From Nephrocerus scutellatus (taxonomy: Eukaryota > Arthropoda > Insecta > Diptera > Pipunculidae), in assembly GCA_947095585.1 (NCBI GenBank), contig OX352763.1, forward strand, positions 26,833,462 to 26,897,461: a DNA stretch of 64,000 bases, read 5' to 3'. The first letter of the stretch is position 1; every line of letters starts with the position of its first letter. The notes below the pieces were generated by a model. It was given only the letters and a program-made list of their open reading frames with translations, did not search any database and had not been told where the DNA came from. Position numbers and translations under genes: made by a program. This document shows, piece by piece, positions 13,831 to 26,690 of the stretch.

Positions 13831-15480
13831 TGATGTGAACAGCGTGTATTAGACTAATTTGGATCATTCTAAACTGAAGCCCTTACGGCTGCGATAATTG
13901 TGGTACTTCGACCGGTGCGTTGTCTCACTTGTACAGGAACATTCAATAGTGAATATGTTGACTAAACAAATGTTGTTTCTAGAACATGTAGGCAATTTAA
14001 TTCTGCGTTTTTGAAAATACTAATCAAATTTGTACTTCGTTCCATTGCAGAGATATTTCTATTTCCTTAGCGTGTTAAAATTATATATGGAAATCAGGGT
14101 TGCCAAACGCTTGGGAGTGTGAAACTTTTTGAAAAATACTCTTCTTAGTTAGCCCTACAATCCTGCAATTCATTTCATTTTATTGATATGTGAATTATTT
14201 ACTACTTTTGCATAATGTTCCTAAACTAGTAAAGAATTTGAATCCAACGCTCCATTATTTTTGTTTGATGCATGTATGTTTCTGCATTGCTCGAGGCCTC
14301 ATGTTGCAATGTCGCCAAATATCGATGGAATATACTCGTATTTGTGTTTTCGCGATATTTCCTCATGCGATTTATGTAGGTTAGGTACTATAGGTACGTA
14401 CTACGTTTACTTGAGTTGAATTACATAATAATTTACCTTATGAGTTCTACGTTGTCAATCGCGCTTTAGCCATACAAAGAAATGGAAGTGACACAGACGG
14501 CTTTTGTTTCCTCTGCAAACACGAACAATAATTACATAACTATTATCGTAGGTAGTAAAAATCATCGTCCTGCAGATAGACAAGATATTTATGGTGGCTT
14601 TACCGTGTTAGCCACATGTTTGGCACAAACGTGGGCTGTTCTGAAATGACCAAATACGGAATGTCATATCCATGTTAATTGACAGGGTATTTGAATAAAA
14701 GTTTCAAGATTGCTATAAATATATTTTCTGACAAATTTGTTTCTTCAGCTGCCATATCAACAAGTGATGTGTAATAGAGAGTTTCTCTGAGAAAATTGAT
14801 CAAAACTACTATCAAAAAAATTGATCGGATCAATGTTTCGCGTTTCTATGGCACAAAATAATTGATTTTTTTTATTTCATCAATTTCGCCAGGTGTCGGG
14901 ATCTTTTCCCAGATTCAAGATATAACGAATGTATTCAATGAGAAAGCAATGGAACACTACACTAGCATATTCCATTCTTATCCGATGGTTTTTGCTGTTT
15001 TACAACACGTTAGTCCCGCAATCCCCAACCTGGAGGGCCAGGTCCTTCTTGTACAAAAGTGGCCGGATATGCCGGTCCTTTAAATGTCAGAAGTTCCTTA
15101 TAAGTCCGAGTAGTCAATATAAGGGGCTTACAAATTCGTTCATCCTAGCCGGGACTTGGGACCGTTGACTTCATCTGCGTGTCTGAGAATTCAAAACTTT
15201 CGAGCACAGTTTATGGCAAAATGAAAGCCCAAATGCATACAAAACTGATATCTACGTGCACGGAACTTTCCGAACAGAACTCACAAATAAGCTAATTGTC
15301 TGATGGTTTGAGCTCTAAGAACCCAAAAACAAAATCCCTAAACAGAAATTCGCAAATACAAAATCCTCCAACCACAAAACACCCTTATAATGCTCGGCTA
15401 CATGCTTGGCACAGCGTGGGTGTTAAGGAAAAGGAGGAGAAACTATGTACACTATGGTAGCATTTCTATAAATTGTAGGC
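13831..15480. other. Intronic DNA without recognised features
   Basis: AT-rich, with no convincing reading frame or repeat. The frames at 14862-15168 overlap each other and have no known motifs. Confidence 0.4.
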
Positions 15481-15484
15481 GCTT

Positions 15485-17330
15485 TTAAGAACGTGAACAC
15501 ATCTGCGACCACAGATACACTGTCGACCTTAAGGGTAGACGACGGCGAACTGATTACCCTTCTGCTCACAAGTCGAATTGTTAATTCAAAGCTGGGTGTA
15601 TCGTCTGCCAAAAGATGTGTCTGCAGAGCAAAACCGCTAGGTGGAGTCCTGTCCCCCCTTTCTATGGAACTTGGTGGTGAATGAGCTGCTGGTATGCCCA
15701 AGAAGGGAGGGCTGCGGAGTGATCGCTTATGCGGATGACGTTGCTATTGCCGTCTCAGGGAATCACCATAACACCTTAAAAGAACTCCTGCAAAATGCTC
15801 TCAACAAGCTTGGTTGTTGTTGGGCAGATTGTTGTGGTTTAGGAGTAAACCTCTACAAAACTGAACTTGTCCTCTTCAATAGGAAACACAAAATCCCACA
15901 TGTTGACCCTCCTTCTATTAAAGGTACAAACTTAACTTTCTCTGATAAAGTCAAGTATCTAGCTCTGGGTAGAAAGTTAAGCTGGAAACCAAACATACAA
16001 GAAAGAGTTCGTAAAGCCACAGTTGCACCCTTCTCTTGCAAAAAAACCATTCACTTCTATACGGTGTGACTGTATGGTGGACTGCCTTATACAAAGCAGT
16101 AAATCATGGAAAAATGAGAAAAGTCCACAGATCAGCTTGTTTATGTATGAGCGAAGAACTTTGTACAACTCCCTCCGCCTCACTTGACATTCTGTTCAGC
16201 CTTACACCACTAGATATATTCAGACAAGTAGCCGCTAGTGCGCCTATTCGCCCCAATGCAATCTCCCAGTAGACCGGAAATGAAATCGGTCACTCCTCTA
16301 CCCTGACTTTAGTTAGGATTTCACCAGGCCACATAGACTTAACCCTATTGAACTCCAAACCCTAACGCAACTCCAATTTAACAAAAAATCCAAGTCGCCA
16401 TCCCGTCCAGATCATTCTGGGAAGAAGAAAGAAAGATGATACATTGATTTTTACACAGACGGGTCAAAAACTAATACGGGGTTGGGGGATGTGTTTTCTC
16501 AAAAAGGCTAAATAATTGTTTGCCTTTCCGGCTTCTTCCGAATCAATGTATTGTTTTCCAGGCTGAAATTATGAAGTTTTGTCTTGTCTGAAGAGAAATG
16601 ATCCGCTAAAGATATCCACATCTTCTTGGATAGCCAAGCGGGCTATATATCCCTGGAAACTGTATACGAACTCTTTTCTAGCCCATAACTGCCAATCATG
16701 TCTCACTGAGATGGCGGAGCAGCTGGGTGCCGAGGCATAGTAGACGAACTCGCCAAACACGGAACTACACTACCCATGTTACATGAAAATGGTTCTCTAG
16801 GCTAGGCTAGGCTAGGATACATGCAAACTCATGTTAAAGAGGGATGCTAACGAAAAAACTAACCGTAGGTGGTCAGACGGAACAACTTGTCTGGCGACAA
16901 AGCAGATCTGGCCAAAGTTGGATCCAAAACGCTCCAAGTGTTTGATTTTTTAAAAAAATTGCACATCGTTGCTATTGTAGGTGTCATCACTCGACACTAT
17001 AAGACAAGCATGCTGAGAGGCTTGGAGTCTACTAAAACGACGAAGCTGCATAGACGATGAGGTGGAGAAGTCCATTCTTCATCTTCTCAGTGCGTGCCAA
17101 TTATCCTCCAAAAAACTTAAGGTCCATTTGGGAGCTTTCTTTTACAACGATCTTTATGATCTAACATATACGGACATTAGTAGACATTGGTTGCGGTTCA
17201 TACGAAGCTCCAACTGGTTCAACGAGTAGGTGAGAAAATTTTCTGGATCCCCGCGGTATCACAATGAACCAATACTGGTCTAAGTGTGTCAGCCTGTTGA
17301 CCGAAAGCCGTTTTAACATAACCTAACATA
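15485..17330 (+). pseudogene. R1-like LINE with RNase H domain, degenerate
   Basis: The frames read in order GVLSPL with LWNLVVNELL, then VIAYADDVAIAVSG (YADD box preserved, about 15728), CCGLGVNLYKTELVLFNRKHKIP, SDKVKYLALG with KLSWKPNIQERVRKAT (to about 16069), SLTPLDIFRQVAASAP (16198), and an RNase H start FYTDGSKTNTG (about 16450). This domain order is typical of R1/jockey-superfamily non-LTR elements that carry RNase H. Frameshifts and stops interrupt it repeatedly. The 3' end is near the CATAACCTAACATAT stretch at about 17320. A related minus-strand copy lies at 48685-49640. Confidence 0.8.
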
Positions 17331-19236
17331 TAATGAATGCCGCAAAATGTATACTGACACTGCCATATCTCCCTTATTATAAAAAGTTATGATAAATCAG
17401 AAGGAAAGGACACCTGTTATAGAGCCAAATTGGATCAAGATGATAATTGGAGTATCGAAATTATAAATTTCTATACCTTCCAGAAACGCTCCAATTGTAA
17501 GAACTCTTCAACTTATACTCTTTAATCCGAAGTGGTTTTTTTAATTACACTTTTATAGGAGATAAACACATTCCGAGGCTTAAATGTCACAACACACAAA
17601 CGCATTATACATTTTAAACCAAAAAATTAACATATTTTTCTTGAATTCAGTAACCTACCATTTACTCCTTCTCCATATCTCCATTCTACAAAATTGGTTA
17701 GTTTTTTGACCTGCCTTAAACGCTATTGCAGACCAACTTCAAAGCATCTCATCAACACCCCAGAAAGCATAATTTTCCGCTTAGCCGATTCGACCAAAAC
17801 TAATTGAACTGAATAATTCTCGCTATTTAGGTGGATGGTTGGTCGGTTGGTTAGTGTGTTGTTGTTGTTGCTTATTTTTCAGTGCCCGACACTTTATCGC
17901 TTGTTATACTGTGCAATATCTGCAACATTTAATGCACTGCCAACGGCAAGTAACGTAAAACAAACAAAAGAATCCAACGGATAGATATTCGGGCGTATCC
18001 ACATCCGATAAGTGTGCCGCCATAGATACACAGGAATCTGGAGTAAACGTATCTTTAATATTGGATAGACGAATCGTAATTGATTGCAATTATTTGCGAG
18101 TATTTTGCAAAACTTTTTCTCATTGATTTTTTGGTAAAAATGCGCATTCAGTTGTGCAAAGGAGTTGCAAAGGTGTGTGTGTGCAGTATGACGCCTGGCA
18201 ACGGCAACGGTTTGTTTGGCTCCTTTGTCGCCATAGCAAAGTGCGATTGTGTTGTTTGGTTGCCTTCGTCATCAATTGAATTTCAAAGAATGAAAAATCG
18301 TTAAACTGAATGTTAAACAACAACGGTGAGTAATTCCTGTGAATCATGAAATCGTGTGTAATGGTCTCTCCATATGAAACTATATCACAAAATCAACCCA
18401 AATAAGGGGAGAGGGGACACACAAATCGATCTACAATTTCAAAAGTGGGTGCGCGTTCGATGTCTTTGTTTCTTATTCCCAATTCGTGAAGGAAATGACA
18501 ACAAACCACATAGATACTATGGTACATAAATTAATACAAACCTTAAAGAGGTCGATATGTTGTTACAGGAACATTGTTACCGTCGAGGACACATTTCTTA
18601 AATCCGTAACTATCTATCGATTCTATTGTACACAAAAAGGCTTGCGGGCCGGGCCGTTCAAAGGGTTCTATATGACTACTCGTACGCTGTTTTTCTGTTT
18701 TAGTATTTATTAGTCGAAATGAATTGATATCCGCCACGTTTGTTACATCGCTTATCGAATTCAAAATGTGTCTATGCCTGAACCCTTAAATGGTAATAAT
18801 TTCATAGAAGCCGCGCGCCTTGGCCGCCACCATTTGTTACAACAATGCCTTGTCCATCGTAAGACAAAGCGTGCGCATTGATGCACGATATCTCACCTCG
18901 GCGAGCGTGCCACGCATGATAATTGCCATTCGTTTGTACCAATTAGCATTCATTTTGGGAAAAACCATTATCTAAAACTCAGTTTATAATCATTATTGAT
19001 GTAACACAATTGGTAACGGATATCAATAAATTAATTAACAAAAAATTTCAAAACCAAATATGTATTAGTATTAGTTTATTCAAGTATTCATATTAGTTTT
19101 ATTTTATTTTCTAATTTGGACGTACTCATTCGATCGATAGGCTTATTATGAAATATAATAATTGTATATTATATGTTTATATAGTTATAATAATGCAAAC
19201 AAAAGAATCAGCCATATATGTCAGGGCTACTATTTA
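17331..19236. other. Intronic DNA without recognised features
   Basis: Contains a GTTGGTCGGTTGG/GTTGTTGTTG low-complexity stretch near 17835-17870. No gene or transposon part could be recognised. Confidence 0.4.
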
Positions 19237-19535
19237 CGAGGTGTGATCAAAAAAATAGAGTGAATTTTTTAATTTCGCGGCCTTTAAAAATTCGATTATC
19301 ACGTTTTTTTTCTGTTGTGTTGGTAAACTTGTTCCTGACGTTTCTGTAAATTTGTAGCCATATCGGACAATTAATTATTGTTTGGTATAAACTTTTCCAA
19401 TAGGGCTGTGAAGACGTTAAAGATGACAAACGTTATTGACGGTCTTTTAGCACATTGACAATCGATTAGGTACAACCTCAAAAAATCATCGAATAACCAT
19501 CAGAGAGTTTCTTGATCATGTTGGTATATCTTAGA
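19237..19535 (+). pseudogene. Mariner-type element, left end and HTH fragment
   Basis: After a TA dinucleotide (19235-19236) the sequence begins CGAGGTGTGATCAAAAAAAT, the form of a mariner terminal repeat. About 240 bp on, a frame reads NHRITIREFLDHVGIS (to about 19534), the second helix-turn-helix of mariner transposases (consensus near D-RLTIREIADELGIS). The element stops where the SINE at 19541 begins, so the SINE, or a deletion, interrupts it. Confidence 0.6.
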
Positions 19536-19540
19536 CTTAT

Positions 19541-19834
19541 AATATAATAATAATATTCGGCGCGACAGACCGTTGCGGTCCAAGGCCTATCTTCTCGCGA
19601 CCATTTGTGTTGTGCATGTATATTTTTGGACACAAATGGAAGGGACCTACAATTTAAGGCCGGATCCGAACGGCGAATTGAGAAGCTTTCCGTGATAAGG
19701 TATTACTCTCGGAACGTTTGTCACCCATTCGCGAGAGGTGGGACACCGTGAAAAATACTTTTGGTGTTGCTGGGATTCGAACCACGAACCTCCTGCTCAG
19801 CAGCCACGTGCATTTCCAGTGAGCCACGGCGCCT
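19541..19834 (-). repeat. tRNA-derived SINE (family S1), minus-strand copy
   Basis: On the minus strand the head begins GCGCCGTGGCTCACTGG (A-box region) and continues to a B box, GGTTCGAATCCC. A conserved body follows (GTCCCACCTCTCGCGAA and TCTGTCGCGCCGAATATT), ending in an ATT-rich tail. It is about 290 bp long. The same body is found at 27091, 29079 and 46815. It inserted at the broken end of a mariner fragment. Confidence 0.82.
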
Positions 19835-20588
19835 GACATAAGCTAAGCATTTTTTTCTCGTATTTTTGGGTATTAGACATGAGTGGAAGAGAAATTCATT
19901 TCGAAATTATTGAGTTTCGAGCAAAAGTACATAGTTCCAAATGTACGAGTAAATGAAACATGCGAGTACGGATATAACGATATGACATCGAAACTAAGGT
20001 CCAATTGTACCAATAAAAGATTCCTTAAGAGCTGTTGATTTGCAAAATCCTCAGTATACGTATGATTTGGACTGCGACTTCATCATAATTCCAAAAATTA
20101 AAAACCGTCAATGTTCTGAGGGGATATATTTTTCCGCAGACCAGCAATTTTGGCACTAAATGAAATGCAGGTAAATGAAAAGTTCAATACTTCGAAAAGA
20201 AATTCGATTGATGTTTATAAGTTAGTGCCCTTATTTTTTTCGAAGACGCCGATATGCAATTTATGTCTGTAGTAATGATGCTTTTCAACTACATCATGAA
20301 TTCAGCCAATATTCCAGTCCGTAGTTTAATTTCGTATGGATCAAAGTAGAGGTACAAAAGCAAAACACACAGAACTGCTTCATCTATAGAAGCCCGAACC
20401 AGACAGTGTTTCAACTCTTAATAGATTAGATTGATTAACAATCTACTCAGCTTGTAAATGGAACTAGAAGATTTTTTTGAAAGGATGTCATGATACTCAG
20501 ACGAAACCGCTTACCAAATTGTTTCATCTCTCAGTGAAGACAGGTGTTTTTCTCTGAATTTGGAAAATGGCTAATATTTAACCCGTTC
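19835..20588. other. Intronic DNA without recognised features
   Basis: No coding or repeat signal I can support. It may be the remainder of the interrupted mariner element, but no transposase motif is readable. Confidence 0.3.
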
Positions 20589-21020
20589 AAAGAAAAGTGG
20601 ATAAATCTGCACCTACTAACTACCGCCCTTTCTTTCTTTTCTTTTCTTTCTTTTTGGTTCCATCGAAGGTTATAGAATCTATCGTTAATTTCAAACTAAT
20701 AATCTTTATGGATACGAATGCTCTCTTATCCGATGTGCAGTACGGATTTTGTAAAAATCGCTCTTCAAGTGAACTCATGACGTGCATTACTGGTTGTTGG
20801 GAGTGATGCATTGTTGTATCCTTGGATATTTCAAAGGGTTTTTTTTAGAGTATGCCATACTCAGTATGGCATAATTGTCTTATAAGTAAGATTCGTTAGC
20901 CCAGCTTACATACCCCCATTGAATCGATTGAGGATTATTTATGGACCCGTAAATAAAAGTTGTATTGGATGGCTTTTCTTTATCTTCGCATGGGATCAAT
21001 GCTGGCTAATTATATGTATA
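20589..21020 (+). pseudogene. I/jockey-type LINE reverse transcriptase fragment
   Basis: The frame at 20597-20806 reads DKSAPTNYRPF, then SKVIESIVNFKLI, then DVQYGFCKNRSSSELM, the palm/finger start of RT in I- and jockey-like LINEs. Past the stop the sequence is degenerate. Related fragments follow at 21213 (+) and 21377-21610 (-). Confidence 0.7.
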
Positions 21021-21029
21021 ATAAAAATT

Positions 21030-21210
21030 AAAATTGTTCTTGTAAATTCTCTAATCGAAGATACATACACATGTGTATAAAATTTGATGAAAATCGGGTA
21101 CTTTTCTTTATAAAATTTATATGGGAGCACCCCGAGGCCCGAGAGGTCCCAAATTTTAATATAAAGTGTTGTCATCGGGCTTTAGGAAGGGGGTAAAAAC
21201 TGATCAAAAG
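21030..21210 (+). repeat. Minisatellite-core element family, short copy
   Basis: Contains GTAAATTCTCTAAT, then ACACATGTGTATAAAATTTG, a CCGAGGCCCGA-like segment, and an end similar to that at 32760. It is the + orientation of the family described at 32250, with one to two core monomers. Confidence 0.65.
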
Positions 21211-21212
21211 AT

Positions 21213-21401
21213 TTGGTGTACCAGCCAGCCACTGGTACGACTATATTCCATAAGCTGGATAGAATACAAAACCGTGCGATTAAACTTATCGGTGACAAAA
21301 ACATTGCGAAATCAATAGGTTTGTCTGAACACCGCAGGAAGGTTTCCTGCTTGTCACTGTTTTTTCGCTTCTTCCATCAGCGGCGCTCAAGAGAAATATA
21401 A
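21213..21401 (+). pseudogene. I/jockey-type LINE, C-terminal fragment
   Basis: Encodes TTIFHKLDRIQNRAIKLIGD, then SLSEHRRKVSCLSLFFRFFH-like text. This is the post-RT region of I/jockey-like LINEs (consensus L-DR-Q-RA--LIGD ... LEHRR-V). Short and truncated. Confidence 0.68.
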
Positions 21402-21700
21402 TAAAAAAAGAAAAAGAGTATCGGAGATAAAACCGAGCCCTGGATAACACCGGCGTTTATGCGCTGAACACTGGATGTGAAACCGTCCAATACGAGCTGA
21501 ATTGAACGGTCAGAAAGGTAGTTGCTAGTCCAATCAAGCAGTGCCTTATCAATTCCATAGGCATTCATTTTCGACAAAAGGGCTTGATGACTTGGATATA
21601 TCGAGTGCATTGACTTTACTTTTACCTACTTTGCGAATAGACTGGTTCCACTTTTCAGTGAGATATGCCATCAGATCACCTGTTGCTGCCGTTGCCTTCT
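21377..21700 (-). pseudogene. I/jockey-type LINE RT fragment, inverted relative to neighbours
   Basis: Minus-strand frame 21610-21377: HQALLSKMNAYGIDKALLDW, SDRSIQLVLDGFTSSVQ, then INAGVIQGSVLSPILF. This is the central RT palm (the GVPQGSVLSP motif) of the same LINE type found in + orientation on either side. It overlaps the + fragment edge at 21377-21401, which implies rearranged or nested insertions. Confidence 0.75.
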
Positions 21701-23960
21701 AAAACAGTACTGCCGGTCGCTAAGGATTTCCTAAGACTCAAGGTATTGCATAAGCTTACGATTGATCAGCGTTTCCATAAATAGGTAAAAACAAGGTAAA
21801 AAACATCACCCTGACCGAATTGATAAAGTTGCAAGTGATAGCCTTAAAGGTGCGGGCGTTATGGAGGATTGGAAAATAAAACATGAGCTGGTTCAACGAC
21901 ATAGCACGCCTATATAAAATATGTTTGCTGCTATCGAATAAAAACACATGTTTGACTGGGTTCCTAAATGAAAGATCGTTAAAATGAGTATTATATGCGA
22001 GTATATAAACAAACCTTCAACGAATTATGTTTAAAAAACCATTTAAACTCGTCTACTTACCTTCAAAAAAAATTAATTAAGTTCGTCATAATATAAATGG
22101 GCGAGATGAGATGAGAAGGCTTTTTAATAGGAGTAGCAATATTTTTTCAGAAATGTTTTCAGCATTCGACGCATGATTGATTGTTTTTTAGGAATTCCAT
22201 AAAAAAGTAGCTGGAGGTAATATGCTGACTCAACAACAGACGAATCTGCCTAACGAGAGGCGGCGAATATCCGCCTCGTGACACCTGGCCAAATAATGGA
22301 GTGTAAATAAAGGTTAGTTGACTCGAATTTACGTGGTGTTACACCTTCACAAATGCAATTACCTACAGATAATGTGAGAGGCCCAATACAAGTCTCGTAG
22401 ACTGCATTCGGCTCACTTTAAGTGTAATTGCATTTGAATGGTTAATTTATTTTCTCGCTTCGCATGATTTGGTGTTAAACTTTCCACCACCAACAATAAC
22501 CGCGAGCAAGCTACAGAAGTAGGAGTACTACTCTCAAAGGTGATCAACAACAACAACAAACGGAAAAGTTCGTTATATTTAGGTATGTGCACCCTCCTTT
22601 GAGTAAACCATAAGCAGGAGGCACGAAAAGGGGTCAGTCAGACAACACATGATGCAAGCTGCGTTTAATGGCAGTAAATGTCGTGCTTAAGGATTTCCGA
22701 TAAAGGAAGTTGTGCAATTTTATGTTGGAACTCAACCGGAAATGCGTTTGTTACTCTCCTCTGATTGTATCTCTTTGGATGATTCATAACATTAGGGTTC
22801 AATAATTTACAGCAAAAATAAGGGGGTTCCCTGCTCATACTCAGTCATTACTCATTTCTTGAAAAGCAATGTTTTGTTTTGTTTTTTTTGTTAACTATAA
22901 CCATATTTGCGGCACTTAAAATATATTCCTGGAAAAATGATGAAATTTGTGCCGTCAAGAAAATGAAGCAAAAAATCTGCAATGCCATTCTCTGCTGATA
23001 AAATTTCAAGCAACTACGCACACACACCACACATGCAAAACACGTAGCGTAGTTAAATATCAATTTTTCCGTACAGCACAAAACGGCAAACGGCATAAAC
23101 TGTCGTGGCAATTAACGTGCCTGAATGTCCGTAAATCCGCAATATGTTTTTAAAAAAAAAAACTATTTTCCCATTCTTTCGGTCGGTCATCAGTCCGGTT
23201 AATATTTCATAATCATAAACTGACCAGCATAAACGACAATACTCGTATTCCAACTTACATATTTGAAATTTGTATTCGTGTTGCGACAATTATCACCGTC
23301 GTCGGCGTCGTCGTCGCCGCCGAGAACAGTGCTGGCCCGGCCATTTGAAACAGGTCGCGAAGAATCGCTTGTCCAAGTGAACTTGTTTTTTTGTTGTTTT
23401 GAAATCGCATTTGTCCAATTGCGTAGAAGATCGAGTGTGTCATTAAAAGAGACAAACGCGATTAATCAAATTATTGTTAGCCGTATGCAGTATTAGTTTG
23501 TTGGGATATCTCCGGCGGTTGAAGTGTCTGAAGTTATGATACATAAACCGAAATTGATCCATCAGATAGCTGTTGGCACATTTCAGTTTTTTTCTTAAAT
23601 TGTTATTCTATTATTAACCTATCGATTGAGAATATTATGCAATAATAGCTGCATTTTATTGGCAAAGGAATAGGAATAGGGTTTACCTGTCCCTATAAAA
23701 TGAACAAGAATTGCTAGCTTCTGTACCACTTTTTCCTACGACATATGGCTTTTTTCCCCTTTTTAAAGAATTCCCATAATTTTCCCAAAATAAAAAATAA
23801 AAGAAATACAAACGGTTTGGACGAATTTATTTCAACAAAAGTAACAAATAAAACAAGCAAACGTAAAAAACTTTTATATATATGTACATCGAAACACGCC
23901 ACACAGTCGTTTATTATTTGGTAATAATTGCCGAAATATATGTTTTTGAGAATTTTCTTT
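21701..23960. other. Intronic DNA without recognised features
   Basis: The region includes a CGTCGTCGGCGTCGTCGTCG-like run near 23296-23322. Short overlapping frames show no known motifs. No transposon ends seen. Confidence 0.35.
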
Positions 23961-23967
23961 TTTCCAC

Positions 23968-24385
23968 GCTTCACACGCGCCACACGTGACTCGCGACACG
24001 CGGGATATCAAAATGGGCCCCTGACATTGAGCCGCTCACGAAATTTCAGCCCTCTAGGTCGTCCGAAAGATGGTTCAAAAAGACCTTAAATAACGAGAAA
24101 ATGGCGCGATTTCAAACCATCACACGTTTCACGCGCGAAACGTGACACGAGTCATAAGTGGACTAATGCTATTTTGGACTTAGATACTCACAAAATTTCC
24201 ACTCTGTAGGTCGTGTGGAAGGTGGTAAAAAGGACCTAAAAAAAAGTCGAAAAAAATGTCAACCCATCGCACGCGCAACACGCGACACGGATCATATAAA
24301 AAATATTTTGGACACTCACAAAATTTCAGCTCTCTAGGTCGTGTGGAAGGTGGTTAAATAGGAGCTCAAAGTGGTCGCAAAGGAG
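23968..24385. repeat. Three-copy tandem repeat of ~150 bp with CACGCG-rich blocks
   Basis: Each unit contains an ACACGCGACACG-type block, then (A)TATTTTGGAC, CTCACAAAATTTC, CTCTAGGTCGTGTGGAAGGTGG and AAAAGGACCTAAA (in variants). Units start near 23968, 24120 and 24265. The blocks differ by substitutions and small indels, so the array is old. Confidence 0.7.
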
Positions 24386-24444
24386 TCAAGTCAAGCTAAA
24401 TAAAAGTTTTTAAAAACGTACGATTGTACGTTTGTTTGCCGTGT

Positions 24445-24873
24445 CGTATATCTCGGCTTCTACCAGTCAAAATTTGAGGGGACTTGTTTTAAAACAATTG
24501 GTTAGCGCTCGGCTTGCGATGGCTTAATTTTTTCCTACATAGGGTTACTACCGCTGAGAAAACTGAAAAAATACTCAATCTAAGCATCGCTATCGACTTT
24601 TTTAAGCCGAAACGTTTTTCTGTCTGTTCCAGAAATCGCATATGACTGAATGACCTATGAATGAAATACCTACATTTAACGTTGCATACTATTAGGCTTT
24701 TAAGATAAATTAGTCTTTAGACTAAATGTCAACTAAATATACATACACGGGTGTGTTTAGTCACTCGCATCGCAGAGTACATTAGCTCGTGTCTATAGTA
24801 GTGGAAAGTTTTTGGTAGGATATCTCGGCTTCTACCAGTCAGAATTTAATGGGACTAGTTTTAAAACAATTGT
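24445..24873. repeat. Direct repeats of ~55 bp flanking ~320 bp
   Basis: ATATCTCGGCTTCTACCAGT followed by CA(A/G)AATTT..GGGACT(T/A)GTTTTAAAACAATTG occurs at 24447-24501 and again at 24820-24873 in the same orientation. These may be terminal repeats of a small element or a duplication. Confidence 0.7.
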
Positions 24874-24939
24874 GACGCGTGGGATGCGTGTATTAAAAAA
24901 AAAATGTGTTTTTAATAAAATAAATTGAAAAAAAGTGAA

Positions 24940-24945
24940 AAATTG

Positions 24946-24987
<42 letters not shown>
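24940..24987. repeat. Poly(A) tract
   Basis: About 40 uninterrupted A residues follow a short A-rich lead-in. No recognisable LINE or retrogene body precedes it. It could be the tail of an unidentified retroposed sequence. Confidence 0.9.
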
Positions 24988-24988
<1 letters not shown>

Positions 24989-25478
24989 ATTTGATCGAGT
25001 CAATACTTTTTCAAAATGTTGAATACCTTTATAACTGGGGTACGACAAAACGCCATTCTAATGGTTGGAACGACAACGAAATGGCAGGACGGCACATAAG
25101 AGTCAATATAAAAAGTTTGTCATCGCTTTCACTACAGATTAACAATGGTGTACCAAGGCTCTTTCCTTTAGCCTATACTAGTTTTTTTAATTTATTTATT
25201 CATTCTACGATAATTCCATCAACAGCGTCAACAGAAACGCCTTAATATAATATAAAAATAACATTATGATGTAGAGAGCAAATTCATTACAATAATCGAT
25301 TTAAACTTATACCTAGATAACGCAATATCAAATATTTATTAAAAACTGCAGAAGTTGATCACACTCACCACAACGAGTGTTGTTCCATGAAGCAGGCTTA
25401 AAAATTAAAGACGTATAAGAAGACATCTTGCTACATAAGGTGGAAGATAAGAAGGTCCAAATGGAGTATGTCTGCTTG
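24988..25478. other. Intronic DNA without recognised features
   Basis: A short frame follows the poly(A) tract, but I see no known motif or splice signal. Confidence 0.35.
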
Positions 25479-26085
25479 AATCACTATCATCATATTTGGC
25501 TCTTCAACTGGGGACCTGGCCTCGCGAAAAATCACTCGACCGATCCCGAGTCATCCAGTTTGGTATCCTTAAACTCTGGATATCCTTGCTTATTCCATCC
25601 TTCCAGCGTTGACTTGGCTGGTTTCGCTGTCGTGTACCATAAATCCTACCGTAAATGACTTTTCGAGCAGGAACTTATTCGTTCATACGAGCTAAGTGTC
25701 CTCCCCCGGAGCTTACCGAGCTTAATTCTCTTCACGATATTGACATCGCGGAAACGCTCTTAGATCTCATCATATAGACGAAAGACGAAATCGCCCTTCC
25801 TGACATACGGGGCTACCAGTTGACCAGTTTCTCTTGAATGCGGCTAAGAGGTGAGAATGCACAAATCTCGGATCCATGTGCTAGTACTGGTATGACCATT
25901 GTATTATACAGTAGCTGCTTGGACGTTTAATTCTTGGATTCAATTAGTCTTGATAGACTGAAGTAGGCTTGTTGGCTTTAAACAACCAGACGGGTATTTG
26001 TAGTTGCGTGCTGTCATCGGCTACTTTACGAAATAGTTAGGATGACATTACTTCAAATTTAAGCTCCACACTCCACTTAACGAAA
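25479..26085 (-). pseudogene. LINE-A 3' fragment (minus strand)
   Basis: Starts with the LINE-A tail (complement of GAGCCAAATATGATGATGA) and reads back through the C-terminal region to the part that in other copies encodes VEREFEVVQ-F-YLGS (about 26060). It is more diverged than the copy at 10607. It lies just downstream of the stop of the minus-strand membrane-protein candidate. Confidence 0.75.
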
Positions 26086-26690
26086 ATGAAAGTCACCGTT
26101 TCTGATGGTAAACTTATTTATTATTTATTAGGAAATTATTTAAAAATGTAAAAAGAACAAACTGCGTGTTATTTCTTAACTTTAATTGTTTCGCTCTGTA
26201 TAGAAGAGTTTTTTTCAATTGTTATGACTATGGATACTAAAAAAATGCGTAATTACACCCACATGACGTTGGCAGAATTCAATTTGTGATTATAAGTATG
26301 ATGTCGTAGCCTCTTTAGGGGCGGTAACTTATAAACATTCCATCTATTGTACGCCTCTCGCCACTTTTTGATAGAAACCACAAAAATGTAGTATTTTCGA
26401 GGTAAGGCGATAACACATGCATTGCATACAATGCAATTGATTGCCACAAGAAATCAATGGGTTATGGGTTAATTTTTAATGGAAGTACGAAACCATATCC
26501 AAGTAAATGTTCCCACAGTAATTGCTACTGGTAGGCGAACCTGTATCTGCTGCTGATTTGTGTAACGTTGGTATGGTGTGGTGAATCTAATTAAAGCGCC
26601 CAACGTGTAATATCAATTATTATGTCTGCTGTCTCCACATTAATTTGCATTCCTCATTTCATTGAGCGATTTACAAACAAACAACCACGT
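26086..26690 (-). other. Probable 3' UTR region of the minus-strand candidate gene
   Basis: No coding signal. On the minus strand, AATAAA-type signals occur near 26105-26130 (TTTATT on the plus strand), about 560 nt past the stop codon at 26691. This is compatible with a 3' UTR but not proven. Confidence 0.3.

Noticed and set aside
24925..25245. Lys-rich 106-codon protein
   Set aside because: The Lys run is the poly(A) tract; the remainder has no motif.
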